64,000 nucleotides of DNA from Favolaschia claudopus (Eukaryota > Basidiomycota > Agaricomycetes > Agaricales > Mycenaceae), in contig JAWWNJ010000077.1 of the NCBI GenBank assembly GCA_037176885.1, positions 372,001-436,000 on the forward strand. Direction: 5' to 3'. The first letter of the stretch is position 1; each line of letters begins with the position of its first letter. The notes beneath the pieces are model-generated. The model was not told the origin of the DNA, ran no database searches, and saw only the letters and a list, made by a program, of their open reading frames with translations. The position numbers and the translations under genes were made by a program. Positions 47,913 to 57,412 of this stretch are shown one piece after another.

Positions 47913-48943
47913 CTACACCCAGTCGAACTCGCTATTTTGAACTTTAGTGCATGTCCTAGGGAAGCGCGCAAGCACTCACCCAGTACACCTCGAGAAGAGG
48001 TAGTCCTTCCCGTTAGCGTGTATCATGCCGTCCTTAAGGATACACTTCCATTTGCTCTTCACGCGAGCAACCTTGTGGGCGAAATCAATTAGACACATAA
48101 TTTCATCTTGGCTTTGCCGGGACGCACCTTGTCGTAGGTACAGAATACGATATCCGTGTTGGCACCAGCACCATCCTCAAGGTCCTCATCCTCCGTGTCC
48201 GAGTCATCCAAATCGCTGTTGATAGCCTCCGAGTCAGCCGGAGCTGCGGAAGACGAGGCTTGCGGCTGAGGCAGAGAAGGATGCGACGCCCTCGGTGCGT
48301 ATGACGCCGGAGGAGGGGTAGCCGAATCGTCAGAGTCGTCCGACGGGCCGTCGACCTGCGGGATGGTAGGTCTTCCCGGCTGCGGACCTGAGGGGAAAGA
48401 GATGACGCTCGTCTGACCACCCAGATTGGGTCGGGGTGGAACGCCGTTCAGCTTGGGCCCAGGGAGAGGTGGTAAGGTGTAGTTCGCGTTGTTCAGCATG
48501 TATCGGCTGTCGACTGGCTCCGTCTTGACCTGTTGCTGAGATGACTGCGACTGCGCTACTTGGGGAGGCGGAGGGTAGGGATTGTGCACGGCAGCATATT
48601 GTGGCATCATTGGCATAGAATGGGAGGGGAAGTGGGGCGCTGGGTTTGGAGGGTCGAACTCCGCTACTCGAGACGCAATCACCTTGTCCTCCCATTTCTG
48701 AATTTCCATTAAATTGAGGAAAAATCAGGATAAATTTACGGAGGGCCAAAAAAAAGCCTACGAACCCGCTGCAGGTCCTGTAGTACTTCTTCTGAGACAC
48801 CGTACTCTTCGAATTCGTGCTTAATAGAGCCCATAACATCGTCTATGACAGCCCGATAGATAGACGGCTCCAGGGGAAGTGTTACCCGACTGTACTACTC
48901 AAACGATTATCGGTGAGTAGCTCACCACAATCTTATTGGACAT
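47913..48943 (-). CDS. TOA1: TFIIA large (alpha/beta) subunit, TOA1
   Basis: General transcription factor subunit that stabilises TBP on promoter DNA. The N-terminal four-helix-bundle region is MSNKIVYSR then PSIYRAVIDDVMGSIKHEFE and EYGVSEEVLQDLQ, spliced to KWEDKVIASRVAEFDP. A long Pro/Gln-rich linker follows. It carries IPQVDGPSDDSDDS (QVDG coded at 48347-48358), a full match to the Taspase 1 consensus Q-[FILV]-D-G-x-x-D. Then an acidic stretch (SDLDDSDTEDEDLEDG) and the C-terminal beta-barrel: ANTDIVFCTYDKV, ARVKSKWKCILKDGMIHANG, KDYLFSRCTGEFDWV. Four introns. The order site - acidic - barrel is that of animal TFIIA alpha/beta. Confidence 0.93.
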
Positions 48944-49523
48944 GGTGCTGAATTACAGACGGCGGGCGCTGGAGGGCGGGGCCGTCGTGAGGGTAGGAAG
49001 CAGAGGAGATGACTTAAATACCTGTTGTCTCATGATCACGCGGACCTCACTCAGATTCCACGCACGGACCAGGTTCGCCAAGACCATATTGAGACAAGTG
49101 AAGTAGATCATCGCGCAGCAAGAAATCTGCAAGAGTTGTCTCAGACATTTGTGTTCCTTGATATCCAATTGAGTTTTTGTACACCTGTATACACCGTGTA
49201 TCCCTATCCATCATACAGTCAAGGCGTGCAGCGCCCCGAAGAGCTCCAAAGTATCCAATGACTTCATCGAATTTCCTCCCAAAGCACCACCGAACGTCAT
49301 CCTGATGTTTTCGGTAAAGCTCCTCCAAACGCTATAAAAGTAAGGTGGGGTCGCCCAACAGATTTCAAGAAAACCAAACCCCACTCTCTCACCACACTTT
49401 CACCCTCGTAAATCTCTTCTGTAAACTCTGTAAACCCCTTGTCAGTCTCAATTCTCGAAACAACCTACCTGAATCTTACCTTACTTATACTGATCCCTCC
49501 CGAACAGTAATCAACTCCTCATA
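48944..49523. promoter_or_regulatory. Divergent intergenic region upstream of TOA1 and the small coiled-coil gene
   Basis: 580 bases. The minus-strand frame 49047-49328 (94 codons) starts MEELYRKHQDDVRWCFGRKF but shows no family signal or supporting splice context. The stretch 49340-49523 is rich in CTC/ACC pyrimidine runs, as is usual just upstream of basidiomycete starts. Confidence 0.35.
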
Positions 49524-50125
49524 ATGCCTCTTTTCAAGTCCCACCCCGAGCCCCCAGCCCGAGCCCGTCCACGAGACCCCCGCCCGCAAAGGCAGCATCT
49601 TCTCGCGCAACCGCCGCCGCTCCGTTTCCCCGAACCCATCCACAACAACAACATCAACAACAACACTCACAACAACCGCGGCTTCTTCGGCCGTCGTCGC
49701 TCGTCCGACGACTCGAGCCTTGGCAATGGCCGCGACACGGGCAGCGTGCGGAGCGGAAACAGCACGCGCGCCGGGGGTGCTGGGGGCGGAGGCATCTTTG
49801 GCGGCGGCAACAACCACCACTTTGACCTCCACAAAGACCCGAGCGTCCTCGCCGCACGCACCAAGTTGGGGATCGCTGAGAAAGCGGAGGTGGAGGCCGA
49901 CCGCGCGTTGGACGCTGCCAGAGCCATGGTCCGTGAGGCCAAGGATCACATCCGCGTTCTCGAACGCGAGGCTGCTGAGGAGTAAGTGTCTCGTCGCCGC
50001 CGAATAATCTTTTGCCTGGTTACTGACTGACCTTGCTATCCAGACACAAACGTGCTCGCGCCAAGCAAGCTATCGCGAATGATGTTAGCAAGAGCGCCGC
50101 CGGTCTTGGCCGCCACGGAGTGTAA
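49524..50125 (+). CDS. Small basic protein with C-terminal coiled coil; compensating frame shifts near the N-terminus
   Basis: About 180 residues in two exons; the intron is about 49982-50042 and the tail ends KSAAGLGRHGV at 50125. Function unknown; the C-terminal half (AARTKLGIAEKAEVEADRAL, then DAARAMVREAKDHIRVLERE) is a helical coiled coil found in many Agaricomycete small proteins. The middle has RGFFGRRRSSDDSSLGNGRD and a Gly-rich stretch. Between the C-run 49551-49555 and the C-run 49628-49631 the annotated frame is proline-rich and unlikely, while the next frame encodes ETPARKGSIFSRNRRRSVS, the expected family motif. One extra C and one missing C would explain this. The protein below and above is unaffected. 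Confidence 0.65.
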
Positions 50126-50272
50126 ATTGTGATTACGACCATTAACGACAACCGTATACCCCCAGTGTATTACCTTAAACTCTTATGTTGCTCACTCACC
50201 ATTGTTACTGTATTACTTGGAAACAAAAGTATAGTTTGCCATTGAAATTTTGGTTTATTCAGAGTCCTGACT

Positions 50273-52205
50273 CTAGGACTTAACAAAGAGGTCCGTAAAC
50301 TTGTCAACGGGCATCTTCGAGAACGAAGAGGCATCCGACACGGTGTCCAAGATCCTGTAAAAAAGCTTAGAAACCATGTTTCAATAGTATGTGAGAAAGC
50401 GGCGTACTTCTTCTGGTGTGTCTCGTCAAAATGATACAAGATATGTCTGCAAAGTTTTCAGAACCCCAGACGAGCAATGGAAAAAATAACGAATGAACCC
50501 ACCTCTTGAACTTGTTCATCAGGAGAGGAGTTCCCTCCGCTCTCCTTCGCTTGTGACCAACAGGGAATTCCACCTCTACCTCATCCAGAACCGTGCCGTC
50601 GTTCAACTCGACCAGAAGTGCATTTCCGATAAAGCGTTTCTCGGGGTCGTGGTAGTCAACGCTGAACTTCTTCTCCTCGACACAGTAGATCTTGGCACGA
50701 AGAGCGTCAATGCGAGGGTCGGCCGCGGATTCGTCCGTGCTGGAGATGATTAGCTCAGTGGCTGGATAATAAATCAACACCTACTAGCTGTTAGAAGTGA
50801 GTTCACCAAAGATGAGCGGGTATGCGACCATGTAGTTGATGGCATGGCTGTGAGGAACGCATTGATAAGCACTCTAGGTAACTAACAGGACCGCAAGAAT
50901 ATACGCACTCTCGGTCGGCAAAGTTATCTAGTGGGCCCTGTTTGTCGATAATCCGGACAGCAGCTTCCTGGGTCCGAATTCTGACGCTCTTGATGTCCTC
51001 AGCGGTCTTTCCGAGAGCCTTGAGTTTGTCGTGGACGATGTAAGCGGCTTCAACTGCGGTCTGCGCGTGGAATTCGGCAGGGTACGAGATTTTGAACAGG
51101 ACGTTCTCCATGATGTAAGAGCCATACGGTCTTTGGAATTCAAAGGGCTTGCCCTACCGATCATCCATCCAGTTCAATTTTCAAATGTCAAGAAACATAG
51201 ATATATGGGTTACCTTGAACAAGACGTCGTAAAAGCCCCAGGTCTTGGCGGTGAGCACGGACGGGAGGCCCTTCTCGCCTTTCTTGACGAGCAGAGCGAG
51301 GTTGACTGCGCGCGAACACGCGTCCCTGCAGCCCAAGACTTGCGGGGACCGGTGTTTGGTGCGTGGCGGTAGGTGCGAAGGGACTGTCCATCTACCCAAG
51401 CTTGCGAAACTGCGTCGATGGTTTGGTCGCGGTTCAGACCGAGCATCTTGGACACAACAGCCGTGGAAGCCACCTTGACAAGAACGACGTGGTCCAGGCC
51501 GACGCGGTTGTAAGAATTGAGGAGGGCAAGGCAACCCTGGAATTTCATGGGCTTTGATCATGCCTTCGAGGAATGTCGCGGACGGTGAGCGGCTGTCCTT
51601 GACGCGCCAGATGATCCGCAACGGCGAGGATGGCGCCAAGATTGTCAGACGGGTGCCCCCCTTCGACATGTTATGAGACGCAAGGAAGTCAATGAAGTCG
51701 CAAGCGTACATTCTGCGGCCAGGAAGCAGTCGTTGAAGTCGAGCCAGCGAATGATGGTGCCAATGTTGAAAGCTCCGCGAATAGGATCCAGCTGGTAGTT
51801 CGTGCCCGGAACCTTGGTTCCTTCAGCGTAGAGTTAGATATTGTCTATACTGCATTGTAGAAGAGGCGTACCGTTGGGGACGACGGTTCCCTCAACAACC
51901 GGTCCCAGAAGCTTTGAACATTCGGGAAAGCGCAAACCCTCCAGACCGCAGCCGATTGTGTCGATCAGACACAGACGGGCAGTTTCAAACGCAAGGTCCG
52001 AGTCAATCTTGTAGCTGTGAACATAGTCTGCGATGTCCTGGAGGACCTTGTCGGGTTCCGGCCGCAAAGTAGATTCTCCGCCGTGGTGCGACATGAAACG
52101 AACAGACTTTGAAGCGAGTACTGGGGCAAATTTATGGGAGGGCAGCCGAGGAAAAGCAAGACTGTGGCGTGAAGGGAAAGCTCTGACTGCCCGCGAGAAG
52201 AGCAT
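50273..52205 (-). CDS. 2-Methylcitrate dehydratase (PrpD/MmgE), mitochondrial
   Basis: Methylcitrate-cycle enzyme that dehydrates 2-methylcitrate to 2-methyl-cis-aconitate during propionyl-CoA breakdown. The N-terminus [20 protein letters not shown] is a likely mitochondrial presequence. Family blocks in order: [134 protein letters not shown], and [20 protein letters not shown]. The C-terminus FVKS ends at 50273. About nine introns. Length and order match the eukaryotic/bacterial PrpD family. A divergent F-box gene starts 173 bases upstream. Confidence 0.93.
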
Positions 52206-52378
52206 CAGGAAAGGGAGACCACGCGAGCGGGACCAAACTGCCTTTTCGTTTCATTTTTTATTCTATTCAACTCGGCTTTCCGGGCCCTCCGCCCGACCCG
52301 GTTTTTGGCGCATGTTTCCATCTTGATCACGAACCACCACCACCCACAGTACACCCACCACCGATAATAGGCGACTGC

Positions 52379-53938
52379 ATGGACGACCCAACGAGAAAGT
52401 TCTTCCGTCAACTATATTTCACCCAGCAGTTCTGTGCTGCTCACACAGGGCCAGAACCTTGTGATATGGGCGTTATTGCAAAACAGGTAGCGGAAGCGAT
52501 TGCCCAGGAGGATAGAGACGCAGTATACTACCCCGCCGAGTCCGTCCGAGGTCGTCAGCTCCGCGATATAGTACTCGCCATGCAAGACCTTCTGTCTGTC
52601 ATCTTCGTTCACTGTCTCCCCGACATGGGCATCACTGAATACATGTCTCCCTGCCCTCATCATGCACCCATGCTTTTGGCACAGGTTTCTCAGCACTGGC
52701 GGCGCGTTGCGCTCTCGACGCCCTCCCTCTGGAGCTCCTTCCCGTTGCATGAAGGCTTCAGCAAACGTCTCTATCGTCTGTGGATGCGGCGTTCCGGCGT
52801 TACCCCCTTGTCATTCTCTGCTAAAAAAGACACGCTCAAAACCGCCCTCCCTTTCTCTCTTCGCTGGCAAAATGTCACTCTAGACTTTGAACAAGATTAT
52901 GAATTGGACGCGGTCTCTCTCTCCGCCGCTCTAGCACCAGTGAAGAATAAGCTGCCCCTCTTGCGGCGACTCCGCCTCAATTTCCAATGTACTATGGGCT
53001 TCCTTTGGGAAAAGCCACTGCCAGTCACTTCAACATGCGACATTTTCGAAAACACTCCCAATTTGCGCTGCGTCACCTTAGATTACCCTCTCTGCTCTTT
53101 CAAACTGCCGTTCTCCCAATTGGTGGAACTGAAGATCAACTCCCCTCTTGGACTGGACGACCTTCTTCGCTGCTGTCGCGAAGCAACTAATCTCGAAAGT
53201 CTGTCCACAATGATCGATTTGCACTCTACTACCCACTACCCATCTGCCGACACGACTCCCTGCCATTTTGCCAAATTGACGTACCTCTCCATCCAAGACT
53301 TGACTCTTCCTAATCCCATAAAACCCTCTGAGACTGTCCCGCGACAACTAGGGCCTCTTCTCGACAAAATGACGTGCCCCGTCCTCGACGAAATGTGGCT
53401 CAACATAGCGACGAAATTACCAGACGCGGAGTACCTTCCCACCATGGACAGTCTCTTTCGCTTTCTCAGACGCTCGCCTCTCATCAAACGATTTACCATC
53501 GACGATAATTTCAAGTGCGACGACAATCTCATCGGTCTGCTCGAGTGTTGCCCTGCGCTTGAAGAATTCGAAGTCGCTCATGATCACCGGGGCACGATCG
53601 GCACTGCGTTCTTCGAGAGACTTACCTATCGCGAAGACTCCAGCACACCCACAATGTGTCCGCGTCTCCGTATTCTGGATCTCGGGCACCGTCACAACCT
53701 GGAGTCCGACGAATCCGCCTTGGCATCCGCCGAGATGGTCGCTTCCCGTTGGCACATTGCAGATGGAGCCCCAATCGCGCGGTTGGAGAAACTTGTGATC
53801 AACTGCTATGAAAGGGAGTGTACGACACGACTGCGTGAGTTTGAGGCGGAGGGGCTGGAGGTTAGTCTTCCGACTCTCGAGTTGGTGCGGGTTCCGAAGG
53901 AGCAGGAGAAGGAAAATTCAGGCTGTACGTCGCAATAG
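52379..53938 (+). CDS. F-box/LRR-like protein
   Basis: Single-exon 519-residue protein. After an 80-residue leader, the F-box-like region is LLSVIFVHCLPDMGITEYMS and APMLLAQVSQHWRRVALSTP followed by SLWSSFPLHEGF, the layout common to Agaricomycete F-box genes (F-box, loop, then VSxxWRxVALSTPxLWS). The C-terminal part has irregular leucine-rich repeats: LPLLRRLRLNFQ, NLRCVTLDYPL and CPALEEFEVAHD. Presumed SCF substrate adaptor with unknown target. The protein end is acidic/Glu-rich. Confidence 0.85.
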   Translation: MDDPTRKFFRQLYFTQQFCAAHTGPEPCDMGVIAKQVAEAIAQEDRDAVYYPAESVRGRQLRDIVLAMQDLLSVIFVHCLPDMGITEYMSPCPHHAPMLLAQVSQHWRRVALSTPSLWSSFPLHEGFSKRLYRLWMRRSGVTPLSFSAKKDTLKTALPFSLRWQNVTLDFEQDYELDAVSLSAALAPVKNKLPLLRRLRLNFQCTMGFLWEKPLPVTSTCDIFENTPNLRCVTLDYPLCSFKLPFSQLVELKINSPLGLDDLLRCCREATNLESLSTMIDLHSTTHYPSADTTPCHFAKLTYLSIQDLTLPNPIKPSETVPRQLGPLLDKMTCPVLDEMWLNIATKLPDAEYLPTMDSLFRFLRRSPLIKRFTIDDNFKCDDNLIGLLECCPALEEFEVAHDHRGTIGTAFFERLTYREDSSTPTMCPRLRILDLGHRHNLESDESALASAEMVASRWHIADGAPIARLEKLVINCYERECTTRLREFEAEGLEVSLPTLELVRVPKEQEKENSGCTSQ

Positions 53939-54383
53939 ACAGCAAGGTAGGTACAGTACTCACTTGTTACTTCTCCCTATGTCTAGTCCCGTCACGACGA
54001 ATTGATGTATTTTTTTTTCAACGCTAGGCCCCGGGACCATTCATTGCGGCCAGGACGATGCGTCACCCACTACACTAGATTCCGCGGATGCACCATTCTC
54101 CCTCTCAACCTATACGGCATGCATATCGCCTTAGCTTTCGCCAGCCATTCTGGATTAGGCGCTGGATTCGCCATTTCTTTCGGATTAGATGGTTAATCGC
54201 CCTCCGCTTCTCTCGCATCCTTATTGGATAGGTTTACACGGTCAAGTTGGTATCATGTACACTATAAAGACAATTGTAGTATGATACTTATTCAATAATT
54301 TCCGGTTCAATTTTTATCGTAACAAAGCAATGTTAAACCTTCGAGTTTTGTAAGAACGTAGAGAAAAGGGATAGAAATCAAAG
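53939..54383. other. Convergent 3' intergenic region; nothing recognised
   Basis: 445 bases between the stops of the F-box gene and the next minus-strand membrane protein. AT-rich near 54240-54340. Open frames are short (for example 54002-54196) and have no family signal. I looked for a tRNA and saw none. Confidence 0.4.
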
Positions 54384-56220
54384 CTACGGCCGCTGCCCGC
54401 TCGAAGCTGCACTCCCGTTCCGTTTGAGTTTCAAAGAATTCCATCGTCCTCCCATATACGCCGCATCGAGCCGCCGGAGGAGCTTTTGCGCAAGCATCGC
54501 TTCCTCCACATCAAACGCAGGGTCGAACCCTTCCGCCGTCCCCCCGTCCTGGTTGTAGGCCGACGGTGTCGTGTAGCTGAACACCGACATACTGCGCCCA
54601 CGACCCGCCGCTGACTTATTGTCGCTCGCGCTAGCAACGCCCTCCGTGACCGACACACACTTGCGCCCTGCCGCGAGGTCGCGTAGGGACGGCAGCTGCA
54701 GACCTCGCGCAGGGGGGTTGATGACGAGGACGTTTGGCGGAGGGCGGGGAGGTGTCGCTGTGGCTATTGGTGACATTGGGAGAGACCCCCAGGCGCTCAT
54801 GCGAGTGGGACGTGTGCCGCCGCCCTCGGTATCAGATGCATATGGTGCGGGGAGGAGGGTGGTGCGACTGGCAGAGGCTGGGGCGAAGGGGTCGTGCAGA
54901 TTCTGGAAGTCGTCTGGGCTGGAACGGCGCGGGATTATGGGATGTCGCCGAGGACGCGGGGAGGAGAAGGATGAGGAACGGGATTTAGACGTTCGATGTC
55001 GATGCGCGGTTGGGGAGGGGAAGACTGTAAATGCGGTGGTATCGGAAACAGTTGAACTTGTGAGCATCGAGGAACGTATTGATGAGTGGTGGTTGACGCG
55101 CGCGAGCAGCTCTTTAGGTACAGGGTCAGCAGCTTATTTGAAGGGAAAGAGTAACAACAGTCTGAAAGTCTGAGGCGGCACTTACCAAGAAAAGCGGACA
55201 TGGTGCAGATTATCCAAGAGACTAGAAAGACGGTTTGAATGATTCTGAATACGAGTGTTTCAACCCAGGTCACCGCCGTCGTTTCCTCGCTGGTTAGCTT
55301 GGGTGGGGAAGAGGATTGACTGTGGAGGAAAGGGAGGGCTATTGCGAACGCAAAGTGGATGACCGCCGATATCTGCCCGCATAGAATGCAAACGGCAATG
55401 GTACGCGTCGTCACATTGACTCCCGATCGAGGTGGCTGCGCGATTTCCGCACTCGCAATGAATTCGTCAAATATTGGTGGCTTCTCCGACGGCGGCGAGA
55501 ACACCGGATTATCAGAGGTTGATGTCAAGGTTATTCGAGGTGCAAGAAATCTTTCAGAAGAATCCGGGGTAGAAAGAAAGCTAAACGTAAGGACGGGCAT
55601 CGTCAGGATTGCCGCGAATAGATAGAGAATGGGGCCAAGGAAGGGTGGAATGGGCTTGAGGGAGCCCACTATCGACAGAATCGCAGCTATGAACGGATTA
55701 ATGAGAGCCAAAATCTACAAAACAAATTCAGACGGACCGGAGATACAAATTATAGCAAGGACCACGAAATAACACGAGAAGACGACTGGATGAAAGGTGC
55801 CAAAATCCCCGACGAGCCCGAGAAGGTAGATTGCAGAAACAGTCACTGTGAATCAAATCAGCGTGTAAAGATGTGCACTGTCGCGAACGACTTACATTCC
55901 ACATACAGAACAGAGGTCACGATGGAATCTGCCACAGCCAGCGACGAGGAGCTGGACTTTCCGCGAAAGTACAACAACGCGCCAGCAGCGATGGCAAGGA
56001 ATGCGAGCGAAAACACGACCAAGAAAATCCATTGGACGCGTTTTTCGCGACGGTCGAGGATGTGGATCCCAAGTCGGAGTGGATCGCGCGTCTGCTGAGC
56101 CGCTGCATGGGACACTGCCATGAAAAAGAGGGCAAGGGTGGCTAGAGGGACCAAGAACAAAAGAGTGGCAGGTATCGCTTGAAGACGAATGTACAAGATG
56201 GCTGGTGAGGTCGATGACAT
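54384..56220 (-). CDS. Multi-pass membrane protein with long Ser/Pro-rich tail, function unknown
   Basis: Not recognised. Several hydrophobic segments are visible across exons: AIPATLLFLVPLATLALFFM, IFLVVFSLAFLAIAAGALLY, a segment with VVFSCYFVVLAIICISG, PFIAAILSIVGSL, LGPILYLFAAILTMPVLTFS, IAVCILCGQISAVIHFAFAI and TVFLVSWIICTMSAFL, so about seven helices. The C-terminal 230 residues are polar and disordered (RHRTSKSRSSSFSSPRPRRH) with an end helix (EEAMLAQKLLRRLDAAYMG). Seven helices plus a polar tail resemble a receptor-like layout, but no receptor motif is visible. Start at ATG 56218-56220; an in-frame ATG at 56262 is possible. At least three introns. Confidence 0.6.
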
Positions 56221-56345
56221 GGGTAGCAGTGGCGGACAAGAAAAGAGGTAAGACGCGGTCATATATAACTAAAATCCCTTCAAATCCACTCGACCCGAAA
56301 AGGAAGGCTGTCCTCGGAACTGCTAGGCTGCCGTACCTTGCCAAT

Positions 56346-57373
56346 TAATATTAAATCGGAGAGCCCTTCGCTCCTTCCTCGCTAAGGGACCATCATTGCA
56401 GCCGTAGTCTCAACACAAATTATCCATCCTCGGGCGAGCAGTCTTATATTCGGCCAGAGTCAAATCTTGCTTCATTTATCTCGCAGACATATACAAGTCC
56501 GACATTGTGTTGTGGCTAGAGGAATCAAACGACCAAGCATGCGATAAACCCACTCTAAAGACCCATCCGCGCTCTGGGTATCATGTGGTGTGGTCCATCG
56601 GTTGCCTGGAACGCAATCGTTTCGCCCAAACTGAGTTTTAGGTGGGGGCACGATGCGTAAATCCACCATGAACGTCGGAGGCGAAGTCTAGACGGGTCCA
56701 AGAAGCAGTTATATAGCCCGGGGCCAAAACTTGCGCAATTTAAGACGCTCTGCCCAGTCTTGACTCTTGTCCAACCTAAAACTCTTCCAGTGTCATGTCA
56801 AGGTAGCCATCCCAACTGCAGGTTCTGAGTCGCGGCTCTGCACTGTTTTGCGTCATAAGTTGGGCTGGAATTTCGAACTCCCGGGGGATGAAACGACCCA
56901 TCCAACTCGGAGGACGACGTGGACGTAGCGATGTCCATGTACAAGGATTCTATACTGACACTCGACTCCGAGGCAGTCCGGGGCGAAGCCGTGTAAAAGA
57001 AAAGAACCAGCATTCTTGATTGTGTATTTGTGGTAGGGTTGTCGTTGGTGTCGTATTCAAAAACGTACGCAGTTGTCGTTGTGTTCGAGGTAGAGACTGA
57101 GCAGCGATTCCCTTGGAAGCTGTCGGCCAAGCAGTAAACACTAAGTCCAAAAAAGACCACGACATGGATTCAGCGAGCGGCCAGCGGCTGCACAGTACAC
57201 AACGACAAGGCGGCTAAGAGAGAGTTGTTTGATCGGTTCGGAGACCGGCTAAATCAAAGGTCGTATTCGCGAACCCGATCAAGCCGACAGATGTTTCATC
57301 TCAGGATTCTCAGCTGACGAAGGCTGATTGATAAGATAAGATCAAGCAACAAAGATCCGATAGAGTCTCCACC
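56346..57373. other. Long intergenic region without a convincing gene
   Basis: 1 kb between the membrane-protein start and the F-box gene. On the minus strand, 56798-57163 is open for about 120 codons with fairly protein-like composition (TSNTTTTAYVFEYDTNDNPT), but it has no ATG in frame and a stop just upstream, so it could only be a terminal exon or a remnant. The other frames are short. Nothing repeat-like was seen. Confidence 0.4.
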
Positions 57374-57412
57374 ATGGCGTCCGCCGTTGCTCTTCCCTTC
57401 CTCCCACCATGA
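57374..57412 (+). promoter_or_regulatory. Upstream ORF overlapping the F-box start codon (ATGA)
   Basis: A 12-codon open frame begins at an ATG in strong context (ACCATGG) at 57374-57376 and ends at TGA 57410-57412. That stop overlaps the main ATG at 57409-57411 as ATGA. This layout favours termination and re-initiation and would tie translation of the F-box protein to that of the leader peptide. Confidence 0.6.
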
